This document shows, piece by piece, positions 1 through 12,512 of a stretch of 64,000 bases of DNA. The notes beneath the pieces are model-generated. The model saw only the letters and a program-made list of their open reading frames with translations, made no database searches and had not been told where the DNA came from. The DNA comes from Lepidonotus clava. Taxonomy: Eukaryota > Annelida > Polychaeta > Phyllodocida > Polynoidae. The translations under genes and the position numbers were made by a program. Location: positions 66,057,427-66,121,426 of the forward strand of contig OW387134.1 of the NCBI GenBank assembly GCA_936440205.1, given 5' to 3'. Each line of letters starts with the position of its first letter. Positions within the stretch are counted from its first letter, which is position 1.

Positions 1-89
1 AAAACCTGCAGGCGATACAGAAATTAAATGGACACCTGCATGAGGGAATGATATGAGCATGAGTATGGCTGACGACAACAAAGGAATTT

Positions 90-865
90 GTAATTCGCGA
101 TTCCCAGAACAAGGTGAAATGACAAAAAGTCAACCCCTACTCGCCAAACTAACAAGGAAGCAGTGAAATCTCCTATCTGTCTGTATTCTATATGAGATTA
201 CAAGAAGTCACCCCTCCTCTATGAACTAAAGGTCGAACTATGAGATCTTGTACGTGTCTGTATTTGGGGCAATATGACGAGAAGTCACCCCTCCTCTATG
301 AACTAAAGGTCGTACTAAGAGATCGTGTATCTGTCTGTATTTCGGGTGAGATTATGAGAAGTCAACCCCTTCTTCCAAAACTAAAGGACGTATGGTTATA
401 TCAGAGTAAAACGAACCTTATATTCATCTGTATTTTGGGTGAGATGAGAAGTCAATCTCTTCTCGCAAAACTAATGGGCATAATGTGAAATTTTGTATCC
501 ATCTGTATTTGTTCCAAGATGACAAGAAGTCACCCCCTCCTCCCAGAACTAATGGTCAAACAGCGAAATTTCTTATCTGTCTGTATTTGGCGTGAGATGA
601 GAGGTTACTCCCTATAGCTACTCCCCAAACTAATGGGCATACCACAATATCTCATATATGTCTGTATTTGAGGCGAGAGGACAAGAAGTCACCCCTCTTC
701 CCCAAAATAACGGGGGTACTGTGAGATCTTGTTTCCGTCTGTATTTTGGGTGAGGTGACGAGAAGTCATCTCCAGGCCCCACTCCCCAAATTAACGGGGG
801 TACCACGGGATCTCGTATCCATCTGTATTTGGCGCGAGATGACGAGAGGTCACCACCCACATTAA
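90..865. repeat. Degenerate tandem repeat, ~77-84 bp unit
   Basis: About nine to ten diverged copies run head to tail. The anchor CTGTATT recurs at about 181, 258, 335, 428, 503, 581, 662, 739 and 823, and each copy also carries a 'GACAAGAAGTCACCCCTCC'-like segment. Short reading frames here follow the repeat rather than a protein family. Confidence 0.85.
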
Positions 866-1926
866 TCTCCCGCTCCCTCGGCAGGTGGAGCCACCGTTAT
901 GACATGGTGTCGACAGCGCATGCGCCAGCGGATTACCAGTGCCCCCAGTCGTAAGTTAGCGCCGCCTGGTGGGAGAGTGGCGGCAATGTCGGCGGGGAGC
1001 AAACCCATCTATCCTCACTCTCCAAGCGGGTAACCGCTGCTCCGGGGGCAATATCTCTACCCGAGGAAGACGTTAGGCGAGGAAAAAACAACTTAGAAAC
1101 AGATGCAGTAGACCACAGACGAAAGCAGGTGGCAACTAACAAGGGGTTGCATGTGGCGTTGTAATAGACTCGTGAGACATGTATAGACCAAATTTGGCAC
1201 AGGTAATGAGGCTAAGTGTAGGAAATATCTTTCTATCTGTGATAAAATATGACCTTGTGAGGTTGGACAGGGAAAATAAAATACAAAATTCATCTATTCA
1301 TCGTTTCTTGAGATAACAAGATTTGAAGGTCAGTTTTACATAAAACGAAAAGCTGTGTATTTTACTCACAGATGTATTATGATTATGATGTTTGAAGCGC
1401 TTTATAGAATATTTGCATTAGAACGGTATAGCTTATTTGCACTCCAGTTTGCTTCCTCTAGTAAGTCTAGTTTCCAGTTTCTGGTAAGGCAATTACCATT
1501 TCAAGTCACAAAATGATAGAACTCAAAGTTATTTTGCTGCATTACCAGCTGAGCCATATATGCATAAGAAGGTAAAGTAACTATAGTTCTACCCACTCCA
1601 TTCAAAAGAAGCATACATTCTGTGAACTACTATATCCCTTTGCTGCAGAGCAATATACACTTTGAAAGCCCCAATCTAAACGTTTCCAAGGGACCTCCCT
1701 TGGCCAGACTCCACACATATGCCCGGAAATGGGACACAGGAAACGTTTTGGGACCTGGCAATGTAAGCATTGAGGGACGGACAAGTCGGGGCCGCGGCGA
1801 CTTGAGCCGCCCTCAATGGGGGCTAAGGTGGGCCGGAAATTGTTTACTGACCCAGGTACGCCGCTAGGTGGCCATAATACATCAAGTGGCCACCAGGGGC
1901 GCCCTGGTCGGCAACAGAAGGGGCTC
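866..1926. other. No gene seen
   Basis: Mixed single-copy sequence without an open frame of coding character, except for a CTCF-like site near its right end that is listed separately. Nothing else is supported. Confidence 0.6.
1887..1902 (+). promoter_or_regulatory. CTCF-like motif
   Basis: TGGCCACCAGGGGCGC matches the classic bilaterian CTCF core (CCASYAGRKGGCRS) almost perfectly. Whether CTCF binds here is inference. Confidence 0.4.
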
Positions 1927-2115
1927 GGGGGGGGGGGGGGACGCAGGGGGACGCAGGGGGCTTATGGAGGACGCAGGGGGGACGCAGGGGGGACGCAGGG
2001 TAGGACGCAGGGGGGACACAGGGGGAGGGATGACGCAGGAGGAACGCAGGAGGAACGCAGGGGGGACGCAGGGGGACGCAGGGGGGGGGGGGACGCAGGG
2101 GGGAGGCAGGATGTG
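1927..2115 (+). repeat. G-rich minisatellite
   Basis: Runs of G alternate with GACGCAGG, a unit of roughly 11-16 bp. Overlapping frames in all phases (Gly/Arg-rich forward, Pro-rich reverse) are low-complexity artefacts. Confidence 0.9.
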
Positions 2116-2165
2116 GGGGCCAATGATAAACGGTGAGGGCATACAAGACTCCCTCCAGTGCCTAA

Positions 2166-2377
2166 AGGCCATATTCTACTATCTGATTTTCCTCGCAATT
2201 TCAAAAGTCACAAGAAGGAATACGCACTAATTATAGACATGTTACATATCGTTAGAAAGGATTTTGAATTATCTTCCAAATGGTATGTAACATGCAGGGG
2301 TTCTTGTAATATTTCTAACATAAACATAAAAATTATCAAATTCCTACTTCTCAAAATCGCCTAGTGGAACATAGGCT
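2166..2377. mobile_element. AGCC-family MITE (ATTAGAAAGGATTTT interior)
   Basis: The left end AGGCCATATTCTACT follows TAA. The right end is CTAGTGGAACATAGGCT. The interior GTTAGAAAGGATTTTGAAT...CAAATGGTATGTAACATGC recurs at 23579, 28567, 31010 and in the ADAM10 intron copies at 32.3-33.2 kb. Confidence 0.8.
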
Positions 2378-4335
2378 CTACTCCCATACCAACAAAAGCT
2401 CACAGACCTCCGCCAATACATCACAACGGCATATACACGACGACTTCCAAGTGCTAGCCGGATCCTTCTTTATCCTCGGGATTTTATTTTTTATTGGTAA
2501 TTCACAAAATGTGTTCCTTTTTCCTCCAGCCGATAGAGGCTGGCTCTTGGGTGAGCTGGGGGAGTTAGGATCAACGCTTCATTGCCTAGGGCCGACACGA
2601 GTAAAGTAGTAGGAGGGTTAGATCTAGGGGCGGATGTAGACGATTGTGGTCAGGGTGGTAGGTAGCCAAGCTTTAAGGTCTGGTTTAAGGCATAGTGGGA
2701 TCTGGGTAAGGAACTTGTATTGGTAAATGTAGATGAAAAATGGTTGGGGAAACCTCTAGCATAATGATTAAAATTGAATAGTCTCATTGATCAACTTCAA
2801 TTGGGGTGTAAATGGGGCTCCGAGAAAACTGCATTAAGAAAGCGATGGCCTTCTTATATATCTGAAGTCTGAATTATAATTGGAGGAATATTTCTTTGCA
2901 AAGTAGTTGATTCACTTAAAGGCCTTATTCCACATACTGAAAGTGCACTGCTGATGTGCAGCTGCTAAAATTTTAGTGTTGCCGGTATATTATCGGCGGC
3001 ATTCCCAATAATATTTACCAACATGTTGGTAATTATTTCCTGCCAATTTTGGACAGGTTGGCGACCTTGAACTTTTAGCCGCCGAATTTGCACTTTTGGT
3101 GGCTGATATTACATCTCCGAAGTGGATATATGCATGCAACAATGTTAGATAGATTCAATAATAATAGGCATGTTGTTTATCTCAGACCAAAAGGTTAAAG
3201 TTATCTTGTTTAGCAGAGGAAAGTGGAACATGTATCTACAATGATGTTTCATTTTTACTTTACGAACTACGCACTTCTCCTTCTTTCTTCTGGCAAGCAA
3301 TTCATTCACTTACAAGATAGGTATGTCATACCAGCAAGGCCCTAACCTCAGATAAAAGTAGTTTGTTCTTATCTTGTTTGTCATTAGAAAGTAGAGAACA
3401 TGTCTACAGAGATCATCTTTGCATCTTTTCATCTTTACTTTTCCTGAAAAAAGCAACAAAGATAACTGCATCGTGACTTTGCTCATGTTCTAATTCTTTC
3501 CCCTCCCAAAAAAGGTCACCACCAGAATGACACCCCTATTCCCTGCACCAGAGCCCTCTAACTGTGCTTTACCCCACAGATAGCGTCTGGTTAACGCCAT
3601 GTCCAGCATTAGTCTGTAGGGCGGTGGGGACGGTAGCAGGTCATTTGCTAGCCCACAAGATACCATTTGTGTCTGAGGCCGGAATAGCCGCCCGTATCAG
3701 GGGTAGGCGGCGGGGCGGGCAAGTAATGGGCTCTACATTACAAGGCGGGAATAGTTTTCGGGGCCGCTGAGACTCATTGCTGGCACGGGCCCGATTTAGA
3801 TGACCGCCAGCCTGCCTGCCAGTGAATGGTGACAATCTGCACCATGCGAGCCTAGCGGCGTTGGGACGTACTAGGATTCTCCGAAGGGTCGTAGACCGTT
3901 AGGTCATTGTGCTGTCCATCTGTATCGGCTCATTCCAGCTTCCTGCCCCACGCCTACCTCACTGGGTGAACTGCACGCCAAGTGTACTCTGAAGAATCTG
4001 CGTCAGCTATGAAACAATGTTAGATATGCATCAGACATAAACAGTTATTGTAATGATATACATATCATATTCATGTTTACATCATTGCTGATTTGTATTT
4101 GGCTTGCGTTAGTGGCTACCTAATGCCCAGTTTACACAGTACGATAACCTAGCTTGCATCAATGATTACGATAGTATCAGAGGAGAATCAAGATAGACTT
4201 TTGGAAAATTTGATGTAAACCCTACATAAGAACATATTATAGTGTTGAAAATCTTGTCGGGACTGTCACAAGACAGTCAAAAGCCCTAGGTGAACTGTCG
4301 AGACTCTCCTGAGCCTTGCGATGGTAGTTTTCACA
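2378..4335. other. No gene; one MITE half and an old duplication
   Basis: From about 2920 to 3110 lies a left half of the MITE family seen complete at 31765-32033 (TAA then AGGCCTTATTCCACATACTG). About 3192-3270 and 3362-3452 are diverged direct copies sharing TTATCTTGTTT and GAACATGT.TCTACA. A GC-richer island spans 3560-3960. No coding exon was recognised. Confidence 0.5.
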
Positions 4336-4339
4336 AGTA

Positions 4340-5210
4340 TTTTGACGGTATGGATAAACCCCCCTTTAATGAAGCAAAGACCTCTATAACACAGTTTCAC
4401 TTATGACGGCATCTCTGTATGACAACAAGTACTCCATAGTGCAGCTTCTGTAATGGTCCTGGTTCAGTATAACAAAAGGTACCCATCATATAGCTCAACT
4501 TTATGACAATCCCTCAGTACAGCAAGAAGCACTTCCTAGTGGTAACATAATTGTCATGTCTGTGCCTCAGTTCAACAGATGTCAGCGCAACAGCCATACT
4601 TTAGTTTAGTGCCAGCGCCCCAAAGTACATCTTAGCTAATTGCCATTCCTCAGTATAACAACACGGCTTCATAGTAAAACCTCCCCAACTACTATTCTTC
4701 AGTATGACAATAAGCGTCCCGTAGTGCACCTTCCATAATGGTTGTGCCTCAGTTGCATATCTTTGCTAATTATCACAATAGGAGGCCCATCTTTCAATTT
4801 CAAATGTTTTGATTTAATTTTGGCCAATGAGAGAGTCCCTCAGCTTCTTGTCACATTATGTAATAGTCACCCAACAAGCAGGTAGTTTGTCCTACCTTCA
4901 CTGGACATTAACAACTGACCAGGGTGTGGCTAAAGCGCCATACCCACATTTTTGCTGAGTTGACCGACAGATCAGCAGTGAAATCAGTCGATTCTACCCC
5001 AAAAATCAGCGCCAATTCAGATAAAACATACTGACAGGCAATCATGAGAATCAGTCGATTCTAGTGACAATTAGTTGGCTGACTGAGTCAAAATCGCTCA
5101 GTGGTTATGGGGCTTAAGAGTCTATTACCAAACCTTTGTACAACAACAGGTGCCCCATAGTACAGCTTCCCTAACTGCCCTACCCCAGTACGACCCGTGA
5201 GCCGCTCGTC
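4340..5210. repeat. Degenerate ~75 bp tandem repeat split by a MITE
   Basis: Copies share CCTCAGTATGACAACAAG followed by CATAGTGCAGCTTC (for example near 4420, 4500, 4640, 4700 and 5130). The array continues on both sides of the MITE at 4934-5114, so the MITE inserted into an existing array. Confidence 0.65.
4934..5114. mobile_element. AGCC-family MITE (TACCCAC type)
   Basis: Starts AGCGCCATACCCACA after TAA and ends GTTATGGGGCT before TAA, giving an exact 3-bp target duplication. The interior folds on itself through GATTCTA/TAGAATC-like arms. Confidence 0.85.
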
Positions 5211-5394
5211 CGGAGCTACACGCCATTTCGGGGCCGTCCATTTCATTTGTCTACCATCCAGCCCCAAGGTAGCGATGCTGGGAGCTGACCGGAATAGAGC
5301 CCCGCCCGCCCGTTTTGTTCTCCCGCTGCCGGTGTGGCTCAACAAAGGCTGAGGCATGGGAATGGGCTCTACCTACCACCTGCTCCTCGCCCAG

Positions 5395-5790
5395 ACTGAG
5401 CTGCTCAGAGCTGCTCTGATCTGCTCCAGGCTGCTCCTGGCAGGGCCATCAATGTGTTAATTTAGTGTTGGGACTTAGTGTTGGGCTAATATTATTGTTA
5501 GAAGTCCTGAATTTCAATTCATTGGATTGTCTCAGAATATTACTTTCAAGCGTGTAAAACCTAGATTCATACTATCATGACGCTCACTGTATAATCTCCC
5601 AAATCGTAGTAAATAATTATCAAGCTCCGAGCTGCTCTGAGCTTTTCCAGGCACGGTTATAAACGTGTGAATTTAGTGTTGTGACTTTCCGATCTGTATT
5701 GTTAGAAGTCTTAGTTTTCAATCCATTTGATAGCCTCAGAACATTAAGTTTCAACATTGTAAAGCCTGGAGGATTGCATCTAAGCAACTG
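5395..5790. repeat. Direct duplication of ~170 bp
   Basis: 5395-5575 and 5626-5790 share GAGCTGCTCTGA, TGTGAATTTAGTGTTG, TTGTTAGAAGTC and CCTCAGAA.ATTA, with moderate divergence. The 101-aa frame at 5681-5986 is inside the duplicate and shows no family signature. Confidence 0.65.
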
Positions 5791-6531
5791 TATATCTTCA
5801 AAGTTGTGGCAGTGTGACTATCACGCTATCCTGAGGCGTCTAAGCGTTGCTAAATACAGTTTGGTTTCTATATGTGCCACAATTGTCACAAATGCTTCAA
5901 ACGTTAGATCTCTAAAAGCCGTACAGTATTGTACTTACGCTAGTTTCTGCTCATACATACTATTGGGGATCCATTTCTTGATTTAAGTACAGAATTAAAA
6001 GTATCTCTTTCTAGAATATTTTGCCAGTATGCACTCCGATTAAGATGGAATATCTTTTGTGGTAATTAAAGACGCTGCTGAATTATTTCCAGGAAAGCAT
6101 GCTCTTTTAATAAGCATATTAAATCATGAGAATGTAAGCCCTCCTGACTCTCCTTTAAAAATACAACTCATAGAAAATTCAAAATAACTACCATTCATTC
6201 TTCTTTTCATCTTTGAGGATATGCATTGGCTGATTCCACAATCACGGAAACCCCCGCAGGGATTCAAAACGAAGCCGTCACAATTTCCCCTCATTCTGCG
6301 AAATCCCAAATTATTTCCACCCCTTCCCCCTTTCTCTCCCATCCAAACTCCACCCCCACCCCAGCCCCCTAACTATCGCCCCATCGGCCGACGCCCGCCC
6401 ACGCGCCTATCGTCGACTCCTTCCGGTTCCGGTCGGGGGGTAATTTCCGGAAGTCTAAGGGAGGCGGACGGGTTAATCAGATTGGGGATAAGTCGGCGAA
6501 TACTTAATGGTCGGCCCATGTTTAGGTCTCA

Positions 6532-6745
6532 AGCCTGGTTTCAACCAGCCGATTTTGACCCCGGTTATTTGGTAATTTATTGCTTTTAACTTGAAATATG
6601 ACAAAAGATTATATATCTTATATACATTTTTGAAAGAGAATTAAAACCGCTTTCTAATGGTATATAATATTGTCATGAATAACCAATATTCCCACTGCAG
6701 CTTTTTTAAATTGGTAGTGAAATTGGCTATAGTGGAAAGAAGGCT
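6532..6745. mobile_element. AGCC-family MITE (TTTC type), decayed
   Basis: The left end AGCCTGGTTTCAACCAGCC and right end AGTGGAAAGAAGGCT are followed by TAA. The interior matches the 9106 and 27183 copies (TTTCTAATGGTATATAA). Confidence 0.65.
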
Positions 6746-7408
6746 TAACTCAATATGGTGCGACTAGGAGTTGACTTGTAAAAGCCGTATTCTACTTCGC
6801 GATTTTCTTTGCAATTTCCGAAATTAATGTCTTGTGTCTTTAGACACCAGGCTCCCGGGTACAGGCTTAACTTGGGAGTGACATCATCCTTGGTGACTCT
6901 TCGGCACTCTCCTACTTGACCAAATGATATCTAATAATTGACATTTTATTTCTTAGTTGACATGGGTCATATTTCGACACCTCTTAGGTCTAAGCCCCTA
7001 TTGGTTAATAATCTTACAATACATTTCTGTCAAGATATCCAATTAGAACGCATGTTAAGTTAACACCTAAGCAGAGCTGGCGCAACTTCCGTGCGGGTTG
7101 TTTCATCATACGCGCGGCACTGTTGGGTAGACAAGTATTGTTGTGCATAGATACTGGGTATTAGTAGTATATGGAAATGGGAATTCGGTTCTGGTCGCCT
7201 ACACACAAAACTGAACAAATGTGCATGCCAAATTCACCAAAAAGGAATGCCTTTCGTTAGCTGATGCATCTTTATTGAATGTCAGGATAATGTACTAGTC
7301 CACGTGCAAATTTTATGATAATATACAAGAATAACTACTGCATTGTTGTATTTTAGGCAACCATTTTAACCATTGTGGATTTGGAATTGATACAACCATT
7401 TCTCGGCT

Positions 7409-7672
7409 GGGCCAGACAGGGCTGCTACACCCCTCTGTGTTTCTCCCAGTGACAACGACTGGGATATCAAAGGCCTTGTGCCACCGGCTGTTGTGTGTCT
7501 GGCCCTGTCTATGGGACCAGGCACATTAAAGAACACCTACTTCGGTAAATGTGTAGGGGTATGGTCTCTACCTTCTCATAGATTCAATCACCATCACCAC
7601 CCTTGATATAACCCTGGCAGTTGATTAGGGCGTAAAGCAACCAATAACCAACCAACCAACCAACCATTTCAA
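7409..7672 (+). mobile_element. SINE, 5'-truncated
   Basis: Body and tail match the fuller SINE at 13771: CCACCGGCTGTTGTGTGT, CACATTAAAGAACACCT, GTATGGTCTCTACCTTCTC, then a tail of AACCAACCAACC repeats. The tRNA-like head is missing. Confidence 0.8.
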
Positions 7673-8103
7673 CCAATAGTCATGATTTACAGTTTTCATT
7701 AGTAAAACGTAAATAAAAGGAAAAACTGAATCACTTTCATAGTCGACAATACAGATGCTCTCCATAACATGCATACATATATGAATACAAACAAATATAC
7801 AAAAATACATTTTTGACATTTCCCTAGAGAAACATTGCGCGAGTTTTGAATTTATCTCATCGTTTTTTAAGATAATTATGTTGTTTCACAGGGATATGTT
7901 ATGAGATTTTATTGCTGATTCCCACATCTAAAATACATACTGTCACATATTATAGTGAATGTGCCTCATAAAACCCTGAAAGGAATCTCAAGAGTCCCCA
8001 TTCAAACAGTGCAGAAGCAAAAGGTTAAAAAGTGACTCATTTCTGAGAGGGACCTTTGAGAGGACAAGTAACAAAGGTTGGCACATATATGTGCAGGGTC
8101 CAC
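7673..8103. other. No gene seen
   Basis: AT-rich intergenic or intronic sequence without a recognisable element or exon. Confidence 0.5.
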
Positions 8104-8216
8104 CTACAGTGGCGTATGCAGCCTGTTGAAAACTTAGGGGCGCACTCAGAATCTTTCATTACAAAATCTGAAAATCCCCAAAAAGGGAGGGCTTCCCCCT
8201 CAAGATCCGCTACTGA
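8104..8216. mobile_element. Small hAT-like MITE remnant
   Basis: Ends CAGTGGCGTATGCAG and GATCCGCTACTG are imperfect inverted repeats of the CAGNGGCGGATCC type. No convincing target duplication remains. Confidence 0.5.
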
Positions 8217-8441
8217 TCTAAAACGCATTCTAGGCTATCAGATAAAATCGGTATTTTTCATATTTTGACTATTTGACTTTTGACTTTTAACCTTTCAATT
8301 AATAACAATTGCACTGAATGATATCGGACAGTTTTCAATGTCGGAGGGCCTAAGGGTTAAGGCTTTTTACAGATTTACAGTATATTGCATAATTTGTGCA
8401 TTTAATGAAAACCAGCTGGAAATAATTATGGAGATTACTAA

Positions 8442-8780
8442 AGCCCATACCCACTAAGCGATCTGACGATCGACGTACAATGGGCAACGGGGCAAAACGT
8501 CATCGTCGTCGCCAGACAACTGTAACATCCAGAAAGTGTGATATTCTATCGGTGATTTTGCCGGCTATTTTGCCAGTGATCCCGTCACCCATCGCCAGTC
8601 ACCCAGAACATTCATCGTTCCCATTGGAGTCGCCCAGCGATCTGCAGTTGCCCAGCGATTTCACTGCCCATTCTCCTCGTCACCCGTCAGTATGCTATAT
8701 TGAAATGAACATGTATATTTTAATATGGCATAGGCTACTGACAGGCGACCAAGCCCAAATCACCTAGTGGGTATGGGACT
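8442..8780. mobile_element. AGCC-family MITE (TACCCAC type)
   Basis: The left AGCCCATACCCACTAAGCG follows TAA. The right CACCTAGTGGGTATGGGACT is followed by TTAA. The 95-aa frame at 8480-8767 lies wholly inside and is not a gene. Confidence 0.8.
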
Positions 8781-9105
8781 TTAAGAGCACCACATTATTC
8801 ATTAATTACCACTGTGTTTTGTATTAAAAAGCTTTTAAACGACAAAAGAATATTTCGACAAAAATGTTAGACATGACAACACTATGCATAGGTACAACAT
8901 TTGCAATCGATTTTTGGATAGCATGCTTCATGCCTAAAACATAAAACATAATCACAGGTACAATTCTACAATCACATCATGCCAGAGAGTTCTTCTATTT
9001 ATGTCCTTGTATCATACCTCTGACAAACGTTTCTGTGTTCGTGTGTCATGGTTCCTATACAAGGCTATACACGGCAGCTTGAAAAATAAAAGAAGCAGCC
9101 ACTTA

Positions 9106-9316
9106 AGCCCTGTTTCCACCAGCCGATTTGACTACCAATTTCAGAAATCGGCAGTGGAAATATTGGTTAATCATGAACATGTTATATACCATTAGAAAAG
9201 GTTTTTAATTCTCTTTCAAATGGTATGCAAGATATATAGTCCTTTGCCATATTACCAGTTAAAAGTAATAAATCACCAACAAATCAGTGGTAAAATCGGC
9301 CGGTGGAAACAGGGCT
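9106..9316. mobile_element. AGCC-family MITE (TTTCCACC type)
   Basis: Left AGCCCTGTTTCCACCAGCC and right GGCCGGTGGAAACAGGGCT form near-perfect inverted ends, flanked by TTA and TAA. Confidence 0.88.
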
Positions 9317-10129
9317 TAAGTCTGCTCATCGGGGGGTCTTTGGTGTTACACAGTGTATGTTTTATTGTGTTTTTGATATTACATTTCATCAGCTCAAAAT
9401 GACTGGAGTGTGGGGATCCATGCATGATTAATAATTAGGGATCCCCACGTGACCTTGCACCCCTCTACTTGACGGGTCCCATCTCTGGATGGGCAGAGAT
9501 GTGGCGGCAGGGAGAGGGAACGGACGGGTCATCAGCACAGCCCAGTGTGGGTCAGTGTACTATAACATCAGACTGAAGTACTGGAGAACCTGGATAGTAA
9601 AGGAAATAATTTCACTATCAACATGTCTTTGTTCATCACCTGTATGATCCGGCCAACATTGGGTTCATGTTCTAAGAAGCGATGGTTACGGTCTTTGAGG
9701 TCGGGCCTTGTCTGATTTATTCTTGTTTTTATTTATAGAAATCATTGAAATTATAAGCAAATAATACTGGTCAGAGACACAGAGACGACATCAGAGAGTA
9801 GCATCAATACCCAGAAAACTATTTCGGTAACACTTATTTGCCCTTAGAGATCCAAGAAGTTGGTGATAACGGCCATCTAGATACCAATTAAAAAGTCCCC
9901 AGGATTCTTCACCATGGTCCCAGACTAGGAACTCTCACTTTTAATATCTGGTTTTAGTAGCTCACGAAATGTCCCTAACCCACTTGTAATAAAGAGGCCA
10001 TTTCGGACCTAGTCGACGGGGATGGACCTCCGGGCGGCCACTGGAGGGCTGTGCGGTGCGGGATGCCGGGACGGGGTATGGGCTGTGGTGTAAGGGTTCA
10101 AGCGAGATCGACCACCAAGGTGAACTTTA
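9317..10129. other. No gene seen
   Basis: Unique-looking sequence; no exon, RNA or repeat boundary could be supported. Confidence 0.5.
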
Positions 10130-10457
10130 AGCCCCATTCGCCGTGGTGGCAAGGGTTTGTCGTAGCTCTCTGCGATCTACTAACGTTGGAAACGTTGTAT
10201 CATCGTAGACCTCTGCGACCTGTTCCCTTGCAAAATTATTCAACATGTTTAATATTTTCGTAGAGAACCTGTGCAATTCAGGGGGAGATTGGTTGCAAAA
10301 ATGATTGCAAGGGACCTCCACTCTCAGTGTGAATGCTATACGATCAATATCTCTAGCTTGCAATCATTTTCCTTCCCATGAGTTTATTTGCGAATGAATG
10401 CGATAATGTTTTTCGTGGGTCTCTGCAACAGAAACATCGACCACGGTGAAAGGGGCT
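10130..10457. mobile_element. AGCC-family MITE with exact TTA duplication
   Basis: Starts AGCCCCATTCGCCGTGG after TTA and ends CCACGGTGAAAGGGGCT before TTA. The interior is a long imperfect palindrome (TTGCAAAA.TGATTGCAA region). Frames on both strands inside are shadows of the palindrome. Confidence 0.85.
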
Positions 10458-10909
10458 TTAAGACCAGTTGTTGTTAAAATCGTAAGTGGTTTATAAATTC
10501 CCAAGTCCAATAACACAGAATGCATGGTGTGCAACTGTCTGAGTATGGTAATCCACGAGATATATGTGACCAAGAATTGTATTTAGCAACCATCTTTAAC
10601 TCATCTGTCATAAACTTACTGGACGACCATGTTCTATCGCGAAGTTAACAATACATGAAATTTAATAAGGCCCGTATACAGAACAGCCAGGAAAGGGGAG
10701 GTTATATCTACTAGTATAATTATATGTGCGATATCTTTTATCCCATGTGTATATGCCTGGATGCCTGCATTATGCTGCAATATGGCTGCGACTTTAGTTG
10801 GTAGTGGGGTTTTAGAAAACATCGCAACATGCGATAATCATCATAAGCTGAGATATTATGGAAATGTCGCAATCACCATATCGGCAAGTGTAAAAAGGCC
10901 TAACATTAA
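10458..10909. other. No gene seen
   Basis: No coding signature. The 102-aa frame starting at 10761 runs into the next MITE. Confidence 0.5.
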
Positions 10910-11180
10910 AGCCCTAATTACACTACGCGTTAGTTCGTGTTGCCCAAAGCGTCTGATGCTCGTTGATGATATATTACACTACGCTTTGTACTCAACGCGA
11001 AATATATTATACTACGCGTTTTGGGTCGCATTGGGTCACGTTTGTCAATTAGTTAGCTTTTTTTTATGATATTGCGCTTCAAGTTGGGCAATAAGATTCG
11101 CGTTTGCTGTTTGCGTTGGCAAAAACGGGTTTGAAATGGCCCAAACGCGTTTCAAAAAAGGCATAGTGTAATATGGCCTT
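10910..11180. mobile_element. AGCC-family MITE (TTACACTACGCG type)
   Basis: The left AGCCCTAATTACACTACGCG follows TAA; the right GCATAGTGTAATATGGCCT is followed by TTAA. The interior repeats ACGCG and TATATTACACTACGC. Related to the copy at 30041. Confidence 0.82.
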
Positions 11181-11460
11181 TAAGCCTGAAGGGGTGGGGA
11201 CCGGGAGTAGCTGTGGGGATGCGGGGGGAGAGGGCTAGGATCGGCCGGAGAGTGCGGAGAGGCGGGGGTGCCATACCCCCCCCCCTCCACCTCCTGATGA
11301 AGACGGAGGGGGCTGACTCCCCACACGGCCCCACCAAGTCACCAATAACCTCCCAGTGATCAAGGGCAGCGCCATGGGTAAACCAAGGAAAACTTTAAGG
11401 AAAACCCATCGATGCATGCTTTAATTTGATTCGCCTCGTCCAGTTTATATACCGGACTAA

Positions 11461-11651
11461 TTCTCCCTATCACGGATAGCCAAATTCGTAAGATTTACCT
11501 GCAGGTTAGCCTAGATCAGGATGCATGATGGGTGATATAACAATTACTTGTTTTCTATAGCTTTTGTTATGTTTTTGTCGACGAAAGTAGTCTAAATTAA
11601 CCCGCAGGTTCTTAAAATACTGTAAATCAGCTATCAAAGGTGAGGAGAACT
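11461..11651. mobile_element. TCTCCC-ended MITE, copy 1
   Basis: The left end TTCTCCCTATCACGGATAGC and right end GCTATCAAAGGTGAGGAGAA are inverted. Internal CTGCAGGTTAGCCTAGATCA and TTAACCCGCAGGTTCTTAAA match the copy at 29142-29512. Confidence 0.75.
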
Positions 11652-11850
11652 ATCAGGGATGGAAATGGTAACTGCCGGTTGTTCAATTCTTTTGCGTAAC
11701 TGGTCAGGTATATTATGATTGTTACTTCAGTAATAGAAAGCATTAATCAATGCATTATATTGATATCCACTGCACAACGATTCCTGTCCTCTGAAAAACA
11801 CATACTTGTTCACTTCAAAGACGAGAAATGTAAAACGGACTAAATAGATG

Positions 11851-12188
11851 TAGCCAAACATGTGACGTTATTATAATGTTGCAGTAATGTTCTGGTCTGG
11901 TTTCCTAACGTTATTTTAATTGCTCCAAATAGTGCCGTTGCAAAATACTGCTGCAACATTGCACTACAATGTTATCATAACATTCTGGCTATGTTCTTCA
12001 ACTGAAACAGAATTTTCTTATAATGTTTTGGTCTTGTCCTAACCTCACCAACAAATAATGTTCTGATTCGGTGAGGTTCCAACCTCACCATCATTAAAGT
12101 AATTGCTATTTCCCACCTTAGTAAGTAACAAACTGACTAAGACAGTATGGTTGCAGAACGTTTCTTTTACGTCACAAGCTGGCTGGGA
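11851..12188. mobile_element. CAGC foldback MITE
   Basis: Left AGCCAAACATGTGACGTTAT and right TTACGTCACAAGCTGGCTGG are inverted ends. The interior holds inverted AACCTCACC / GGTGAGGTT blocks and repeated AATGTT / AACATT, as in the copies at 15468, 41573, 42286 and 63276. Confidence 0.75.
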
Positions 12189-12196
12189 GATACTAA

Positions 12197-12512
12197 AGCC
12201 GGGTCCCCACAGAAGCTGCCCGCAAAATGTAGAATGTCCCTGCCAGAGACCAAAGTTTAGCCAGGTCCCCACTGAGCTCTGGAAGTAACGTTGTCGTCCG
12301 CAAAAGGTGAAATGTCGTTCCCAGGGACCAAAGTTAGTCGCCCAGGACGACAAAACACCCCAAAAATCAGACATGTTTGATATTTTTTGGTATTTGTCGG
12401 CTGACAAACCCCCTGAAAACAAGCTTTGTCGTCAGCAAAAATGGCGCCAGACCTCTTTGTCAATCCTAGATATGCCGCCGAGGGATGGGTTCGCTCAGTA
12501 GGGACCAGGCTT
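12197..12512. mobile_element. AGCC-family MITE (GTCCCCAC type)
   Basis: The left AGCCGGGTCCCCAC follows TAA; the right AGTAGGGACCAGGCT is followed by TTAA. Interior frames (for example 12045-12422 on the minus strand) are element shadows. It sits about 9 bp after the neighbouring foldback element. Confidence 0.8.

Noticed and set aside
90-865. CRISPR-like array
   Set aside because: Units are diverged along their whole length with no constant repeat and variable spacer; the genome is eukaryotic.
1816-2230. Overlapping Gly/Arg-rich and Pro-rich frames of 80-120 aa
   Set aside because: Low-complexity minisatellite open in nearly all frames.
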